DNA of 64,000 bases, from NCBI RefSeq assembly GCF_017813365.1, contig NZ_JAGIZA010000005.1:310001-374000 (forward strand), read 5' to 3'. The position numbers were made by a program, and so were the translations under genes. The notes under the pieces are model-generated. The model had not been told where the DNA came from. It did not search any database and worked only from the letters and a program-made list of their open reading frames with translations. Source of the stretch: Roseomonas indoligenes. GTDB lineage: Bacteria > Pseudomonadota > Alphaproteobacteria > Acetobacterales > Acetobacteraceae. Below, one piece after another: positions 9,239 to 18,576 of the stretch (positions are counted from its first letter, which is position 1; each line of letters opens with the position of its first letter).

Positions 9239-10279
9239 TCAGGCCAGCGGGTCGTCCAGCAGGTCCCCCTGGGAGGCCAGCGCGCTGCGCGGCGGCGTCA
9301 TTCCCAGGTGCTTCCAGCCCGGCAATCCCAGCACCCGCCCGCGCTGGGTCCGCAGGATCAGCCCCTCCTGGATCAAATAGGGCTCGATCACTTCCTCCAG
9401 CGTGTCCCGGCTCTCCGCCAGGGCCGCCGCCAGGGTCTCCACCCCCACCGGCCCGCCGCCATGGTGGTCGGCCAGCCGCCGCAGGTAGCGCCGGTCCATC
9501 GCATCCAGCCCCAGCCGATCCACCTCCAGCCGCTGCAGCGCCGAATCCGCCAGCGCCAGGTCTGCGGGCCGCCCGGCCACCGCCGCGAAGTCCCGCACGC
9601 GCCGCAGCAGCCGCCCGGCGATGCGCGGGGTGCCGCGGCTGCGCTTCGCGATCTCCCAGGCCCCTTCCCGCGTCAGCTCGAAGCCCAGCTTCTGCGCCCC
9701 GCGCGAAACGATCCGTTCCAGCTCCTCCGGCGTGTAGAATTGCAGGCGCAGCGGGATGCCGAAGCGGTCCCGCAGCGGAGTGGCCAGCAGCCCCGCCCGC
9801 GTGGTGGCGCCCACCAGGGTGAAGGGCGGCAGGTCGATCCGAACCGTCCGCGCCGCCGGGCCCTCACCGATGATGAGGTCCAGCTGGAAGTCCTCCATCG
9901 CCGGATAGAGCGTCTCCTCGATCGCCGGTTGCAGCCGGTGGATCTCGTCCACGAACAGCACGTCCCGCGGCTGAAGGTTCGTCAGGATGGCAGCCAGGTC
10001 CCCCGCCCGCTGCAGCACGGGCCCGGATGTGGCGCGGAACCCCACGCCCAGTTCCCGCGCGACGATCTGCGCCAGCGTGGTCTTGCCCAGGCCCGGCGGA
10101 CCGAAGAGCAGGACATGGTCCAGCGCATCCCCCCGCGCGCGCGCTGCCTGGACGAAGACGGACAGGTTCTCCCGCAGAGCAGGCTGGCCCGTGAAGTCCG
10201 CCAGGGTCTGTGGCCGGAGCGTGGCTTCCGCCGCGTCCTCCTCCTGCCGGTTCCCGGCTGTAATGCGATCCGTGCTCAT
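9239..10279 (-). CDS. ruvB: Holliday junction branch-migration helicase RuvB
   Basis: AAA+ motor that drives branch migration with RuvA. The 346-residue product has Walker [12 protein letters not shown] (about 67-77), Walker [11 protein letters not shown], the sensor GATTRAGLL, arginine-finger region DRFGIPLRL, and a C-terminal winged helix with [14 protein letters not shown]. The ATG at 10279 gives the normal length; upstream extension to 10405 has no homology. Unusually for a ruvCAB cluster, ruvB is split from ruvA by about 620 bases that hold a small plus-strand gene. Confidence 0.96.
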   Translation of the reverse strand: MSTDRITAGNRQEEDAAEATLRPQTLADFTGQPALRENLSVFVQAARARGDALDHVLLFGPPGLGKTTLAQIVARELGVGFRATSGPVLQRAGDLAAILTNLQPRDVLFVDEIHRLQPAIEETLYPAMEDFQLDLIIGEGPAARTVRIDLPPFTLVGATTRAGLLATPLRDRFGIPLRLQFYTPEELERIVSRGAQKLGFELTREGAWEIAKRSRGTPRIAGRLLRRVRDFAAVAGRPADLALADSALQRLEVDRLGLDAMDRRYLRRLADHHGGGPVGVETLAAALAESRDTLEEVIEPYLIQEGLILRTQRGRVLGLPGWKHLGMTPPRSALASQGDLLDDPLA

Positions 10280-10464
10280 GCAGGGGAACATAGCGTGACC
10301 GCAGCCCGCTGTCGCGGCCGCCCCCTGCCCGGTCCGCCGCAAAACCGCCTGGGCCCGGCACATCAACGCTCCGTTTACGCCGCCCGGGCCAGGATGCGGC
10401 GTCATGCCGGGCCCGGCCCGGCAAACAACGGGAAGGATTCCCGCTCACCGCCCCAGAGGCCCGC

Positions 10465-10710
10465 ATGTCACCGAACCTCTCCAACATCGCCTTCTACGTC
10501 GTCCTGCTACCCCTGGTGGCGATGGTCGGTTCCATCGCGCTCGCCGTCCTCGGCCTCGCCGTTGCGGAGCCCTGGGCGTCCCGGCGCAAGGGAAAGCCCG
10601 CACCGACCACGCGCGCCTCCCGCGGAAGGCCCCCCGCAGACCCCGACGCGCGGTCTCTCACGCCGAAGGACGCGGCAACGGCGCCCGTCCGGGCGGCGGA
10701 ACCCGCCTGA
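10465..10710 (+). CDS. Small single-pass membrane protein, unknown function
   Basis: An 81-residue product with one transmembrane helix (about 8-30, starting IAFYVVLLPLV and ending LAVAEP) followed by a basic, Pro/Ala-rich, probably disordered cytoplasmic tail. An AGAGG stretch lies just upstream of the ATG. It is divergent to ruvB and convergent to ruvA, so it is transcribed alone. I do not recognise a family. The hydrophobic helix with a positive-inside tail supports a real gene over a chance frame, but no homology has been checked. The following 187 bases up to the ruvA stop show no convincing gene. Confidence 0.55.
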   Translation: MSPNLSNIAFYVVLLPLVAMVGSIALAVLGLAVAEPWASRRKGKPAPTTRASRGRPPADPDARSLTPKDAATAPVRAAEPA

Positions 10711-10897
10711 GCCGGGCATGCATTCCCGGGCGCGGCCTCCATGTCGGGCAGTTCCCGCTTTTCTGGCTGGCGCCGATCCTCGGCGCGATGCCAGCGGGCC
10801 TGCCGGCACGCCCGCCCTGCGAACCCTCCTCCATCGAGGACACGGTGGTGATCGAGCAGCGCCGGGCCGAGTTGGATCGGCTGCCCCGAATGGCGGC

Positions 10898-11506
10898 CTA
10901 GCGCGGCGCCATTTCCTTCAGGCTCTCGCGGATCAAGGTGTTCAGGTCTGCGCCTTCCCCCAGCCGGTCCTGCACCCGTGCCACCACGGAGGCCGCCTCG
11001 GGCCGCCGCCAGCCGAGGTTCAGCAGCGCGGAGACCGCGTCCGCCGCCGCCCCATGCTCCGGCGTCGGCGCCGCCGGCACCACGAAGGCGGCATCGCCGG
11101 TGGGCATTCCCCCCACCTTCTCCCGCAACTCGGAGAGCAGCCGCACCGCCAGCTTCGGCCCCACGCCCGGCGCCCGCGTCAGGCTGCCCCGGTCCCCCTC
11201 CAGGATCGCCGCCGCCAGGTCGCGCGGGGAGAGGGCGGAGAGCAGCCCCAGCGCCACCTTCGGCCCCACGCCCTGAATTCCCGTGAGAAGCCTGAACCAG
11301 TCCCGCTCCGCCGCATCGGCGAAGCCGTAGAGGGTGATCGCGTCCTCCCGCACCACAGTCTCGATCCACAGCGTTCCCGCCGCATCCTGCGGCAGCGCCG
11401 CCACGGCACGGGAGGAGGCGGCGACAAGGTAGCCCACCCCGTTCACGTCCAGGATGCACCCGCCCTCATGCACGGAATCCAGCCGGCCACGCAGCTTCCC
11501 GATCAT
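10898..11506 (-). CDS. ruvA: Holliday junction DNA-binding protein RuvA
   Basis: Tetrameric protein that binds four-way junctions and loads RuvB. The 202-residue product begins [10 protein letters not shown] and VNGVGYLV (OB fold), then two helix-hairpin-helix motifs (LLTGIQGVGPKVAL, LTRAPGVGPKLAVRL), and a C-terminal RuvB-interacting domain (about 150-202) with ALLNLGWRRPEA. Its ATG overlaps the ruvC stop by four bases (ATGA at 11503-11506), a sign of translational coupling. Confidence 0.96.
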   Translation of the reverse strand: MIGKLRGRLDSVHEGGCILDVNGVGYLVAASSRAVAALPQDAAGTLWIETVVREDAITLYGFADAAERDWFRLLTGIQGVGPKVALGLLSALSPRDLAAAILEGDRGSLTRAPGVGPKLAVRLLSELREKVGGMPTGDAAFVVPAAPTPEHGAAADAVSALLNLGWRRPEAASVVARVQDRLGEGADLNTLIRESLKEMAPR

Positions 11507-12018
11507 GCCGGCTGATACCCCCGCGCCAGCGCGATGCGGGAGGAGCGGTGGTTGGCGTGGCAGATGGCGATCGCCAGCGCGTCCGCCGCGTCCGCCCGCT
11601 TCATCGTGGCGCCCGGCAGCAGCCGGCGCACCATGTCCTGCACCTGCACCTTGTCCGCATGCCCGGTGCCGACCACGGCGCGCTTGATCTCCATCGCCTG
11701 GTACTCGGCCACCAGCACCCCCATCAGGGCCGGCGCCAGCAGCACCACGCCCCGCGCCTGGCCGAGCTTCAGCGCGGCGCCGGGGTTCTTGTTGACGTAA
11801 GTGTGCTCCACCGCCGCCTCGTCCGGCCGCATCTCCTCGATCAGCGCGGTCAGCGCGCGATGGATGATGCAGAGCCGGTCCGCCAGCGGCAGGTCCGCCT
11901 TGGTGCTCACCACCCCGTCGCCCAGGTGCCGCAGGCGCGATCCCGTGCTCTCCACAAGCCCCCAGCCCGTGTGCTGCAGGCCCGGATCAAGCCCGAGAAT
12001 CCTGACGGACCCGCTCAA
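11503..12018 (-). CDS. ruvC: Crossover junction endodeoxyribonuclease RuvC
   Basis: Resolvase that nicks Holliday junctions. The 171-residue product has the acidic catalytic residues in [14 protein letters not shown] (Asp11), [10 protein letters not shown], and the C-terminal [13 protein letters not shown]. There is no ATG or GTG near the conserved N-terminus; the best start is a TTG at 12018 whose last two bases overlap the yebC TGA (TTGA), giving tight coupling. The frame is open far upstream inside yebC, but that part is clearly out-of-frame yebC sequence. Part of the yebC-ruvC-ruvA unit. Confidence 0.93.
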   Translation of the reverse strand: MSGSVRILGLDPGLQHTGWGLVESTGSRLRHLGDGVVSTKADLPLADRLCIIHRALTALIEEMRPDEAAVEHTYVNKNPGAALKLGQARGVVLLAPALMGVLVAEYQAMEIKRAVVGTGHADKVQVQDMVRRLLPGATMKRADAADALAIAICHANHRSSRIALARGYQPA

Positions 12019-12764
12019 GCCGTCAGCTTCTCGAGGATCTCGTCCGGCACGTCGAAATTGGCATAGACGTTCTGCACGTCGTCGTGGTCGTCCAGCGCGT
12101 CCACCATCTTCAGCACGCCGCGCGCGCTGTCCTCGTCCAGCGGAACGGTCGCGTTGGGGCGCCACTCCAGCTTCGCGCTCTCCGCCGGGCCCAGCTTCGC
12201 CTCCAGCGCGTCGCGCACCGCGAAAAGGTCCTCCACGGCCGTGCGGATCGCGTGCCCGTCCTCGTCCGTCTCCACGTCCTGGGCGCCCGCCTCGATCGCG
12301 GCCTCCAGCACCGTGTCGGCATCCCCGGCGGAGGGCAGATAGCGCACCACCCCCTCTCGCTCGAACTGGAAGGCCACGGAGTTCATCTCCCCCAGCGCTC
12401 CGCCGTTCTTGGAGAAGATGGAGCGCAGGTCGGAGGCCGTGCGGTTCCGGTTGTCCGTCAGCGCCTCCACGATCACGGCCACGCCGCCGGGGCCGTAACC
12501 CTCGTAGCGCACCTCGTCGTAGTTTTCCGTGTCCGTGCCCTGGGCCACGCGCTTGATGGCGCGCTCCACGGTGTCCCGGGGCATGTTGGCCACCAGCGCG
12601 GCCTTCACGGCGGCGCGCAGGCGCGGGTTGTGCGCGGGGTCCGGCATGCCCTGCTTGGCGGAGACCGTCACCTCGCGGATCAGCTTGCCCCAGGCCTGGG
12701 CCCGCTTGGCGCTCTGCGCGGCCTTGCGGTGTGCGATGTTCTTGGCGTGCGAATGGCCGGCCAT
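12015..12764 (-). CDS. yebC: YebC/TACO1-family protein
   Basis: A 249-residue member of the YebC family, described as a transcriptional regulator in some bacteria and, more recently, as a ribosome-associated factor helping translation of difficult proline stretches. It opens with [19 protein letters not shown], the family hallmark, followed by the [13 protein letters not shown] and [13 protein letters not shown] segments and an acidic C-terminal domain with [16 protein letters not shown]. The ATG at 12764 is decided by that N-terminus. It is the usual neighbour of ruvCAB in proteobacteria. A translation role would fit the proline-rich proteins in this genome and EF-P at 31.2 kb, but that link is inference. 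Confidence 0.95.
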   Translation of the reverse strand: MAGHSHAKNIAHRKAAQSAKRAQAWGKLIREVTVSAKQGMPDPAHNPRLRAAVKAALVANMPRDTVERAIKRVAQGTDTENYDEVRYEGYGPGGVAVIVEALTDNRNRTASDLRSIFSKNGGALGEMNSVAFQFEREGVVRYLPSAGDADTVLEAAIEAGAQDVETDEDGHAIRTAVEDLFAVRDALEAKLGPAESAKLEWRPNATVPLDEDSARGVLKMVDALDDHDDVQNVYANFDVPDEILEKLTA

Positions 12765-13003
12765 GATCGGCGTCCTGTTCCTTCTCGGGCGGCGGCGCGC
12801 CGGCCCGGAGGGACCCCGGAAGCCGCGCGCCGGCCCGCCGGGGCCAGGCCCCCGGCAAGGAAGGGGGGCGGCCCGCGCGGCGGGGCTGGGAACCCCCATC
12901 CTACATCACCGCCCCCGCCCGGCGCCACCCGGGCCGAAACGGCGCTTGCCCTTGCCGCCGGGAACCGCTTCACCTTGCCGGAACCCGCTTCCCCGAGGTC
13001 CTC

Positions 13004-13633
13004 ATGGACGCCAACCCCGCCGCCAACCCCTTCGACGTGACCTCGCACGAGGCGCTCGCCACCCTCTACGACGCCCCGCGCCCCCTGGTGCTCGCCAAGG
13101 CCACGGACCGGATCGAGGGCAAGAGCGCGGCCTTCATCGCCGCCTCCCCCTTCTGCGTCCTCTCCACGGTCGGCAACCGCGGCCCCCACGCCACCCCGCG
13201 CGGCGACGCCCCGGGCTTCGTGGCCCTGCTGGACGAGCGCACCCTCGTCCTGCCGGACCGCCGCGGCAACAACCGGATCGACGCCCTGCGCGACGTGCTG
13301 GACGACCCGCGCGTCGCCATCCTCTTCCTCGTGCCCGGCATGGGCGAGACGCTCCGCGTCCACGGTACCGCCCGCATCAGCACCGATCCGGAGTTGCGCG
13401 GCCGCCTCGCCATGGGCCGCTCCGTTCCCCCCACGGTCCTCGTGGTCTCCGTCACCGAGGTCTTCATGCAGTGCCCCCGCGCCCTGCTCCGGGCCGAGCT
13501 CTGGGCCGGCCGGGAAAAGGCGGCGGGCGCCCCCACCGGCGGCGAGATGATCGCCGAGCACACCAAGGGCGCCTACGACGCGAAGGTCTATGACAACGAG
13601 ACCGCCCCTTTCTGCGCCGAGAACCTCTACTGA
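13004..13633 (+). CDS. Pyridoxamine 5'-phosphate oxidase-family FMN-binding protein
   Basis: A 209-residue split-barrel flavoprotein. The stretch around residues 45-130 (SPFCVLSTVGNRGPHATPRGD, LPDRRGNNRIDALRDVL, RVAILFLVPGMGETLRVHGTA) is typical of the PPOX subfamily named after MSMEG_1061, which binds FMN; the physiological substrate is unknown. The start at 13004 fits; a 239-base gap upstream to yebC holds no recognisable gene. The arfB start lies 9 bases after its stop, so the two are probably cotranscribed. Confidence 0.88.
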   Translation: MDANPAANPFDVTSHEALATLYDAPRPLVLAKATDRIEGKSAAFIAASPFCVLSTVGNRGPHATPRGDAPGFVALLDERTLVLPDRRGNNRIDALRDVLDDPRVAILFLVPGMGETLRVHGTARISTDPELRGRLAMGRSVPPTVLVVSVTEVFMQCPRALLRAELWAGREKAAGAPTGGEMIAEHTKGAYDAKVYDNETAPFCAENLY

Positions 13634-13642
13634 CCTGATACG

Positions 13643-14071
13643 GTGCCCGACCTGCGCATCTCCCGGAGCCTGACGATCCCGGAGGCGGCGCTGGAGGAGA
13701 GCTTCATCGCCGCCTCCGGCCCCGGCGGGCAGAACGTGAACAAGGTCGCCACTGCGGTGCAGCTCCGCCTGTACACCGCGCTCGTGCCGGGGCTGAGCGA
13801 GCGCGTCCTGGGCAACCTCCGCACCCTCGCCGGGCGCCGCATGAACGAGGAAGGTGTCATCCTCCTCGTCTCGCGGGAGCACAGGACGCAGGACCGCAAC
13901 CGAGAGGCCGCCCGCGCCCGGCTCGAAGCCCTGGTGCGGGAAGCCGCGGCCCCTCCCCCGCCCATTCGCCGCCCCACCCGCCCGACCAAGGGCAGCAAGG
14001 AACGCCGCCTGGCCGAGAAGGGCGTGCGGTCCGGGATCAAGCGGAACCGCGGCCGGATCCGGGACGAATAA
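13643..14071 (+). CDS. arfB: Alternative ribosome-rescue factor ArfB (peptidyl-tRNA hydrolase)
   Basis: A 142-residue release-factor homologue that frees ribosomes stalled on truncated mRNA. The catalytic GGQ lies in AASGPGGQNVNK (about residues 23-34). The C-terminus is a Lys/Arg-rich tail (KGSKERRLAEKGVRSGIKRN) that in ArfB enters the empty mRNA channel. The GTG start at 13643 gives MPDLRISRSLTIPE, the usual ArfB beginning. It lacks the codon-recognition domains of RF1/RF2, as expected for the family. Confidence 0.94.
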   Translation: MPDLRISRSLTIPEAALEESFIAASGPGGQNVNKVATAVQLRLYTALVPGLSERVLGNLRTLAGRRMNEEGVILLVSREHRTQDRNREAARARLEALVREAAAPPPPIRRPTRPTKGSKERRLAEKGVRSGIKRNRGRIRDE

Positions 14072-14178
14072 GGGTCACGGCCGGGCAGCGTCGCCCCGGA
14101 TGCCCTCATCTTCGTCAGCCGACAGTCCACGGCACCTGCGGTCAAGGCCGATGCCGTGAACCCAACCCGGCAACTGCC

Positions 14179-16689
14179 CTATTGCGTATTCCCCAGGGCG
14201 GTCGGCGGAGGCGATTGCGTCTTCGCCCCGGCATCCGCCCCGACCGGCTCAGGCCGCCTCTCCGGTCCGCCGATGCCCTCCGCCTCGGCCGGCGTCCGCG
14301 CGAAGCGGGAGAGGATGACGCTCTGCGCCGGCACGGCAATGGCGATGCCCAGCTCCTCGAAGCGCTGCTTGATGCGGCGGTTGAACTCCCGCTGCACACC
14401 CCAGCGGCCGGTATCCGTGCAGGCCATCTGCCCGAGGACCGTGAAGGTGGCGCCATCCACCTTGTCCACGCCCCAGAGGGCGAAATCGTCGAGGATGCCG
14501 TCCTTGAAGGCCGGATCGGTGCGCAGCCCCGCCCCGATCTCCTTTAGCACCCGCCCCACGCGGTCCGGATCCTCGGAGAAGGCAACGGTGACGGAGACGG
14601 CGGCATTGCCCTTGCCCCGGTTGGTGTTCGTCACCGTGCTCACGGAGCTGAACGGGATCACGTGCACGGACCCGTCGCCCGCCCGCAGCCGGATGGTGCG
14701 GATGGACAGGTTCTCGACCGAGCCGGAGAGGCCGGAGACGGTCACCCAGTCCCCCACCTGCATCGTGTTCTCCAGCAGCAGGAAGATCCCGGTGATCACG
14801 TCCTGCACCAGCTTCTGGGACCCGAAGCCCACGGCCACGCCGAGGATTCCCGCGCCCGCCAGAAGCGGCGCGATGTTCACGCCGAGCTGCGAGAGCGCGG
14901 TGAAGCCCACGATCGCCACGATCAGCACCAGCAGCGTGGTGTGCAGCAGCGGCAGCAGCGTGCGCAGCCGTGCCGAACGCGCGCGGTCCCCGCGCTGCGC
15001 CATCTCCGCGATGTTGCGATCGATCCAGGCATTCACACCCTCCCAGATCATCACCGCCAGCACGCCCGCGACAAGAAGGATGAGCGCGGAAGTTACAACC
15101 CGCTGCCCCAGCCCGCCGTCGCGGAACGATTCCATCACGTCCAGCCCCCAGACCTGCAGCAGGGCGAGCACGGTGACGGCGCCGATCGCGACGGAGATCC
15201 CGCGCCGGAGCAGCGGCACGTAGCGGTTCGCGCGCCCCTCCAGCAGCGGCAGGCGCTGGGCCGTCTCCGCCTTGATGCGGAACGCGCGGTCCATCAGGCC
15301 CAGCACGGTCACCGCCACCAGCCGCGCCACCACCAGCACCGCGGCCGTCGCGCCGACATAGCGCAGCAGCAGCCCGTAGCCGTTCTCGATCCGCAGCGCC
15401 CAGACGAACCAGAGCGCGAGCAGCAGGAACACCGCCACGATGTGCCAAACCCGCGCCAACCAGCGCCGCGCCAGCGCCAGCCCGCCCGTGGCCCCCGCCG
15501 GAGCGTCGATCATCGCGGCGACCCCGCGGCGGCACTGCAGCACCACCACGATCAGCAGCACGTGGTTCAGCAGCACCACCAGCTTCGCGGCAGAATCATA
15601 GGCCGCCGGGTAGAGGCCGAGGATGCGCGCGATCTCCAGCGCCGCCATGCCGTAGATGGCGATCCCCGTCACCCGCCCCAGCCACACCTCCGCATAGGCC
15701 GCGGTCTCGTCGGACATGCGGAACAGCCGCAGGAAGCGCGATCGGGGCGAGACCACCGCGCAACCCGTCGCCATGATGACGTGCTGGATCACGAAGGCGT
15801 TCACCGCCGCGATGATGATCAGCGCCGTCACCCCGCCATCGCCCAGGGGCGTCGCCAGCAGCAGGTTGCCGACCAGCGCGAAGACGCCGATCGGGATCAG
15901 CTCCAGCACCAGCCGGACCAGGGCGAGCGGCAGGCGCTGCATCAGCCGCAGCTCCGCCAGGCTCGCCACCCGCGGGGCGTCGTTCGTGGATGCGACGGTC
16001 CGCCGGGCCACGGCCTTGTCCACCGCCCTCCGCTCAAGTGCGGCCAGCGGCCGGCGCAGCGCGCGGCGCAGCACCCAGCGCGCGCCCCAGGCCAGGGCGA
16101 CGACAGCGGCCAGCCGCCAGGCGACGTCCAGGAGGGCGGACTGAGCGAAGGGGTTGGTCGCGGTCCGGACCAGCCACATCCAGGCCAGTGGCAGACTGGA
16201 GACCGTGGCCCCCACAGCCGCCAGATGGCCCGACAGGGCGGAGAGCCAGTGGGACAGGGCAGCGATGATCTCCGCCAGAAGACTGTCCGAGGTCAGGGAA
16301 ACCTTGTCTGAGGGAGGCGCCGCCGGGGCAGCCGCCGTCGCGGCCGGGGTGCCCTGCGCCGCCGTCCCGACCGCAGGGGCCGGCGCTGCCACATGGCCCG
16401 GTTCCACGCCCGCGATGGCGCGAAGCGCGTCCAGCACCTGCTGCCGGCGGGTATCGTCCCCGAGGATGCTCAGCGCGTTGCGCGCCTGCTCCGGCGTCAG
16501 CGCTTCCGCCCCTGCAGCCGCCGCAAGGCCCGTTTGTGCCCGGGCAGGGCCGGCGCCAATCGCCAGACCCGCCACCAGGATCAGGGCAGCGGCCCCCCAG
16601 CCCACCCTCCTTAGGAGAGATGTACCGGGTCGGCCACCACGGGAGGCCAGCCCAGCAAAGGGGTTCAGGGCAAGGAGAAGCTGCTGCAT
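14179..16689 (-). CDS. Large mechanosensitive channel of the MscS family
   Basis: An 836-residue inner-membrane protein. It has a signal-like N-terminus (ending ARAQTG near residue 53), an Ala-rich periplasmic region (about 55-170), about ten predicted membrane helices between 150 and 610, and a C-terminal MscS core. The pore and beta domain are visible as GILGVAVGFGSQKLVQDVITGIFLLLE, then VGDWVTVSGLSGSVENLSIRTIRLR and the segment with VIPFSSVSTVTN. Such long MscS relatives (MscK/YbdG-like) open on hypo-osmotic shock. A shorter protein could begin downstream, but the export signal favours this start. It is transcribed alone toward arfB. Confidence 0.9.
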   Translation of the reverse strand: MQQLLLALNPFAGLASRGGRPGTSLLRRVGWGAAALILVAGLAIGAGPARAQTGLAAAAGAEALTPEQARNALSILGDDTRRQQVLDALRAIAGVEPGHVAAPAPAVGTAAQGTPAATAAAPAAPPSDKVSLTSDSLLAEIIAALSHWLSALSGHLAAVGATVSSLPLAWMWLVRTATNPFAQSALLDVAWRLAAVVALAWGARWVLRRALRRPLAALERRAVDKAVARRTVASTNDAPRVASLAELRLMQRLPLALVRLVLELIPIGVFALVGNLLLATPLGDGGVTALIIIAAVNAFVIQHVIMATGCAVVSPRSRFLRLFRMSDETAAYAEVWLGRVTGIAIYGMAALEIARILGLYPAAYDSAAKLVVLLNHVLLIVVVLQCRRGVAAMIDAPAGATGGLALARRWLARVWHIVAVFLLLALWFVWALRIENGYGLLLRYVGATAAVLVVARLVAVTVLGLMDRAFRIKAETAQRLPLLEGRANRYVPLLRRGISVAIGAVTVLALLQVWGLDVMESFRDGGLGQRVVTSALILLVAGVLAVMIWEGVNAWIDRNIAEMAQRGDRARSARLRTLLPLLHTTLLVLIVAIVGFTALSQLGVNIAPLLAGAGILGVAVGFGSQKLVQDVITGIFLLLENTMQVGDWVTVSGLSGSVENLSIRTIRLRAGDGSVHVIPFSSVSTVTNTNRGKGNAAVSVTVAFSEDPDRVGRVLKEIGAGLRTDPAFKDGILDDFALWGVDKVDGATFTVLGQMACTDTGRWGVQREFNRRIKQRFEELGIAIAVPAQSVILSRFARTPAEAEGIGGPERRPEPVGADAGAKTQSPPPTALGNTQ

Positions 16690-16934
16690 TCCTTGGGATA
16701 CTCCAGAGGCCGTTTGGACCGCGTCGGGCCAGGACTGGATGGCAGACGAGGGCTCCTGGCCCCCGGGGCGTCACGTCCGGCCGCCGCGCCCCCTGGGCGC
16801 CGCGCATGGCCGGGCACGGCAGAATTCCCCCGCCAGCCGATCGGGCCGCGGAGCGCACTCCCCGGAGAAGCGGGCAAAGGGGTCGCTTGGTTGCAGTTGC
16901 GAAGGCGGAAGGGGCGCCCGGCCCCACCCCGGCC

Positions 16935-17756
16935 TCAGAACCCTGGCATGATCTGGGAAAGCCGCCCGCCCAGGCGCACCGGCCCGACCCGGATCGCCAG
17001 CCCCGTCGTGTCGTCGGTCTCCGCCAGCACGCCGCAGAGCGTCGCCTCGCCCTCCGCGGGCGCCAGCCGCTCCGCCGGCACCTTGCGCCAGAAGCGGATG
17101 GAGGCCCCGGCCTTCCCCATGCCGATCACGCTGTCGTAGTCGCCGCACATGCCGGCATCGCTGACATAGCCCGTGCCACCCTCCAGCACCTGGTGGTCCG
17201 CGGTCGGCACATGGGTGTGCGTGCCGCAGATGAGGCTGACGCGCCCGTCGAAGGAGTGCCCGAAGCCGAGCTTCTCGCTCGTCGCCTCAGCGTGGATATC
17301 GACCACCACGGCCTGCACGGACCCGCCCGCGCCCATCGTGTGCCGCGCCAGCTCCGCCTGGGCGGCGCGGAAGGGGTCGTCCAGCGGCTCCATGAACAGC
17401 CGCCCCATCACCTGCATCACCAGGGCGCGCCCCTTGCCCGGCACATCCACCACGGTCGCCCCGCGGCCGGGCGTGCCGGGCGGGTAGTTCATCGGGCGGA
17501 TCAGCCGCGGCTCGCCCTCGATATAGGGAACGATCTCCTTGCGGTCCCAGGCGTGATTGCCGAGCGTCAGCACATCCGCGCCCGCTTCCAGGAAGGCCCG
17601 CGCCATGTCCGGCGCCAGCCCGAAGCCGTGCGAGGCGTTCTCCGCATTCAGCACGACGAGATCGGCGGAAAGCTCCCGCCGCAGCCCCGGCAGGCGGGAC
17701 ACCACGGCATCACGCCCAGCGCGCCCGACCACATCGCCCAGGAACAGGATCCTCAA
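16935..17756 (-). CDS. ymdB: YmdB-family metallophosphoesterase
   Basis: A 273-residue calcineurin-like phosphoesterase of the TIGR00282/YmdB type, whose Bacillus member cleaves 2',3'-cyclic AMP. Metal ligands are visible in the order MRILFLGDVVGRAGR (Asp8), VLNAENASHGFG, LTLGNHAWD, VVDIHAEATSEK and CGTHTHVPTAD, matching the family through its whole length. Its ATG overlaps the fthC stop by four bases (17753-17756), so the two are translated together. About 245 bases separate its stop from the MscS gene start, with no gene seen there. Confidence 0.93.
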   Translation of the reverse strand: MRILFLGDVVGRAGRDAVVSRLPGLRRELSADLVVLNAENASHGFGLAPDMARAFLEAGADVLTLGNHAWDRKEIVPYIEGEPRLIRPMNYPPGTPGRGATVVDVPGKGRALVMQVMGRLFMEPLDDPFRAAQAELARHTMGAGGSVQAVVVDIHAEATSEKLGFGHSFDGRVSLICGTHTHVPTADHQVLEGGTGYVSDAGMCGDYDSVIGMGKAGASIRFWRKVPAERLAPAEGEATLCGVLAETDDTTGLAIRVGPVRLGGRLSQIMPGF

Positions 17757-18379
17757 GCCGCCGAACCCCCACCCGGCAAAATTCCGAACCGCATCACGCC
17801 AAGCTCCGTCGCCACCGCGTCCAGCGGGGCGTCATGCGGCCCGCAGGGCACGCTGTCCATCTCCTGGCAGGCGAAGGCCACGCCGAGGGTCCCCACCGCC
17901 GGCAGCGCCGCCAGGGTCCGGTCGTAGTAGCCGCCGCCATAGCCCAGCCGCTGCCCGGCACGGTCGAAGGCCAGAAGCGGCACGATCACCCAGTCGGGCG
18001 CCAGGACCGGCGCATCCTCGCCGGGCTGAAGCGTCCCGAAGGGACCCTTGGCCATCGGATCACCGAAGGCGAAGGCCCGGAAATCCAGCGGCAGGCCGCG
18101 CTTCGGGGTACGGGGAAGGCAGAGCCGGTGCCCCCGCCCCTCCAGCGCCCGCATCAGCGGCCGGACGTCGATCTCGTGTCCCATTGGCCAGAACCCGGCC
18201 ACCACGGCACCCGCCGGCGGCGGCGCGTACCGCAGCACATGCGCCGCCAGCGCCGGCCCGGTGCCTGCCGCATCGGCGCGCGCGCGCCGGGCCTGGGCCT
18301 CCTCGCGCGCCACGATCTTGGCCGCGCGCAGCGCGGCGTCGTCGCCGGTACCGGTAGGGGAGAAGTGCGGAGCCGCCAT
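17753..18379 (-). CDS. fthC: 5-formyltetrahydrofolate cyclo-ligase
   Basis: Converts 5-formyltetrahydrofolate to 5,10-methenyltetrahydrofolate with ATP, in one-carbon metabolism. The 208-residue product has the conserved folate/ATP-binding C-terminal segment VPLLAFDRAGQRLGYGGGYYDRTLA and the earlier YAPPPAGAVVAGFWPMGHEIDV block. An in-frame TTG at 18403 would lengthen it by 8 residues but falls inside the 3' strand of the 6S RNA candidate, so I prefer the ATG at 18379. The arrangement zapA, 6S RNA, fthC on one strand is conserved in many proteobacteria. Confidence 0.92.
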   Translation of the reverse strand: MAAPHFSPTGTGDDAALRAAKIVAREEAQARRARADAAGTGPALAAHVLRYAPPPAGAVVAGFWPMGHEIDVRPLMRALEGRGHRLCLPRTPKRGLPLDFRAFAFGDPMAKGPFGTLQPGEDAPVLAPDWVIVPLLAFDRAGQRLGYGGGYYDRTLAALPAVGTLGVAFACQEMDSVPCGPHDAPLDAVATELGVMRFGILPGGGSAA

Positions 18380-18520
18380 GACCGCTGGCGATTCGTCCTC
18401 CAAGGCCTGCTAACGCAGGTGGGCGCCAGATATCCGGACCAGGGCCCGGACAGAGCCAGCTCCCGGAGGGTGCTTATTGGCCCAGGGGATCGTTTGCCTG
18501 GCGCGAAAGGCAGCCCCGCC
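18380..18520 (-). ncRNA. ssrS: 6S RNA candidate (ssrS)
   Basis: 6S RNA binds sigma-70 RNA polymerase by imitating an open promoter. The interval between zapA and fthC is its classical place. Read on the minus strand it contains CCCCTGGGCCAATAAGC (E. coli 6S: CCCCTGAGCCGATATTT), an apical hairpin TCCGG/CCGGA (18438-18455), and a hairpin CCTGC-GTTA-GCAGG at 18406-18419 resembling the 3'-bubble hairpin. The closing stem can form from GCTG and TTCG on the 5' side with CGAA and CAGC near the fthC start. A TAGATA box at 18526-18531 could be the -10 element. The ends are approximate and no covariance model was run. Confidence 0.62.
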
Positions 18521-18576
18521 CGACCTATCTAGTGCCGCGCACCCTCTTCCGCCAGACCGCGCCGGGGATTTCCCGC

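Noticed and set aside
10788-10901. Plus-strand frame of 37 codons (from ATG 10788) before the ruvA stop
   Set aside because: Short, without a ribosome-binding site or recognisable features; the N-terminal part is Pro/Ala-rich as in random GC-rich sequence.
11503-12858. RuvC as a 451-residue protein reaching into yebC
   Set aside because: The added N-terminal part is the out-of-frame translation of yebC; RuvC homology starts at about 12018.
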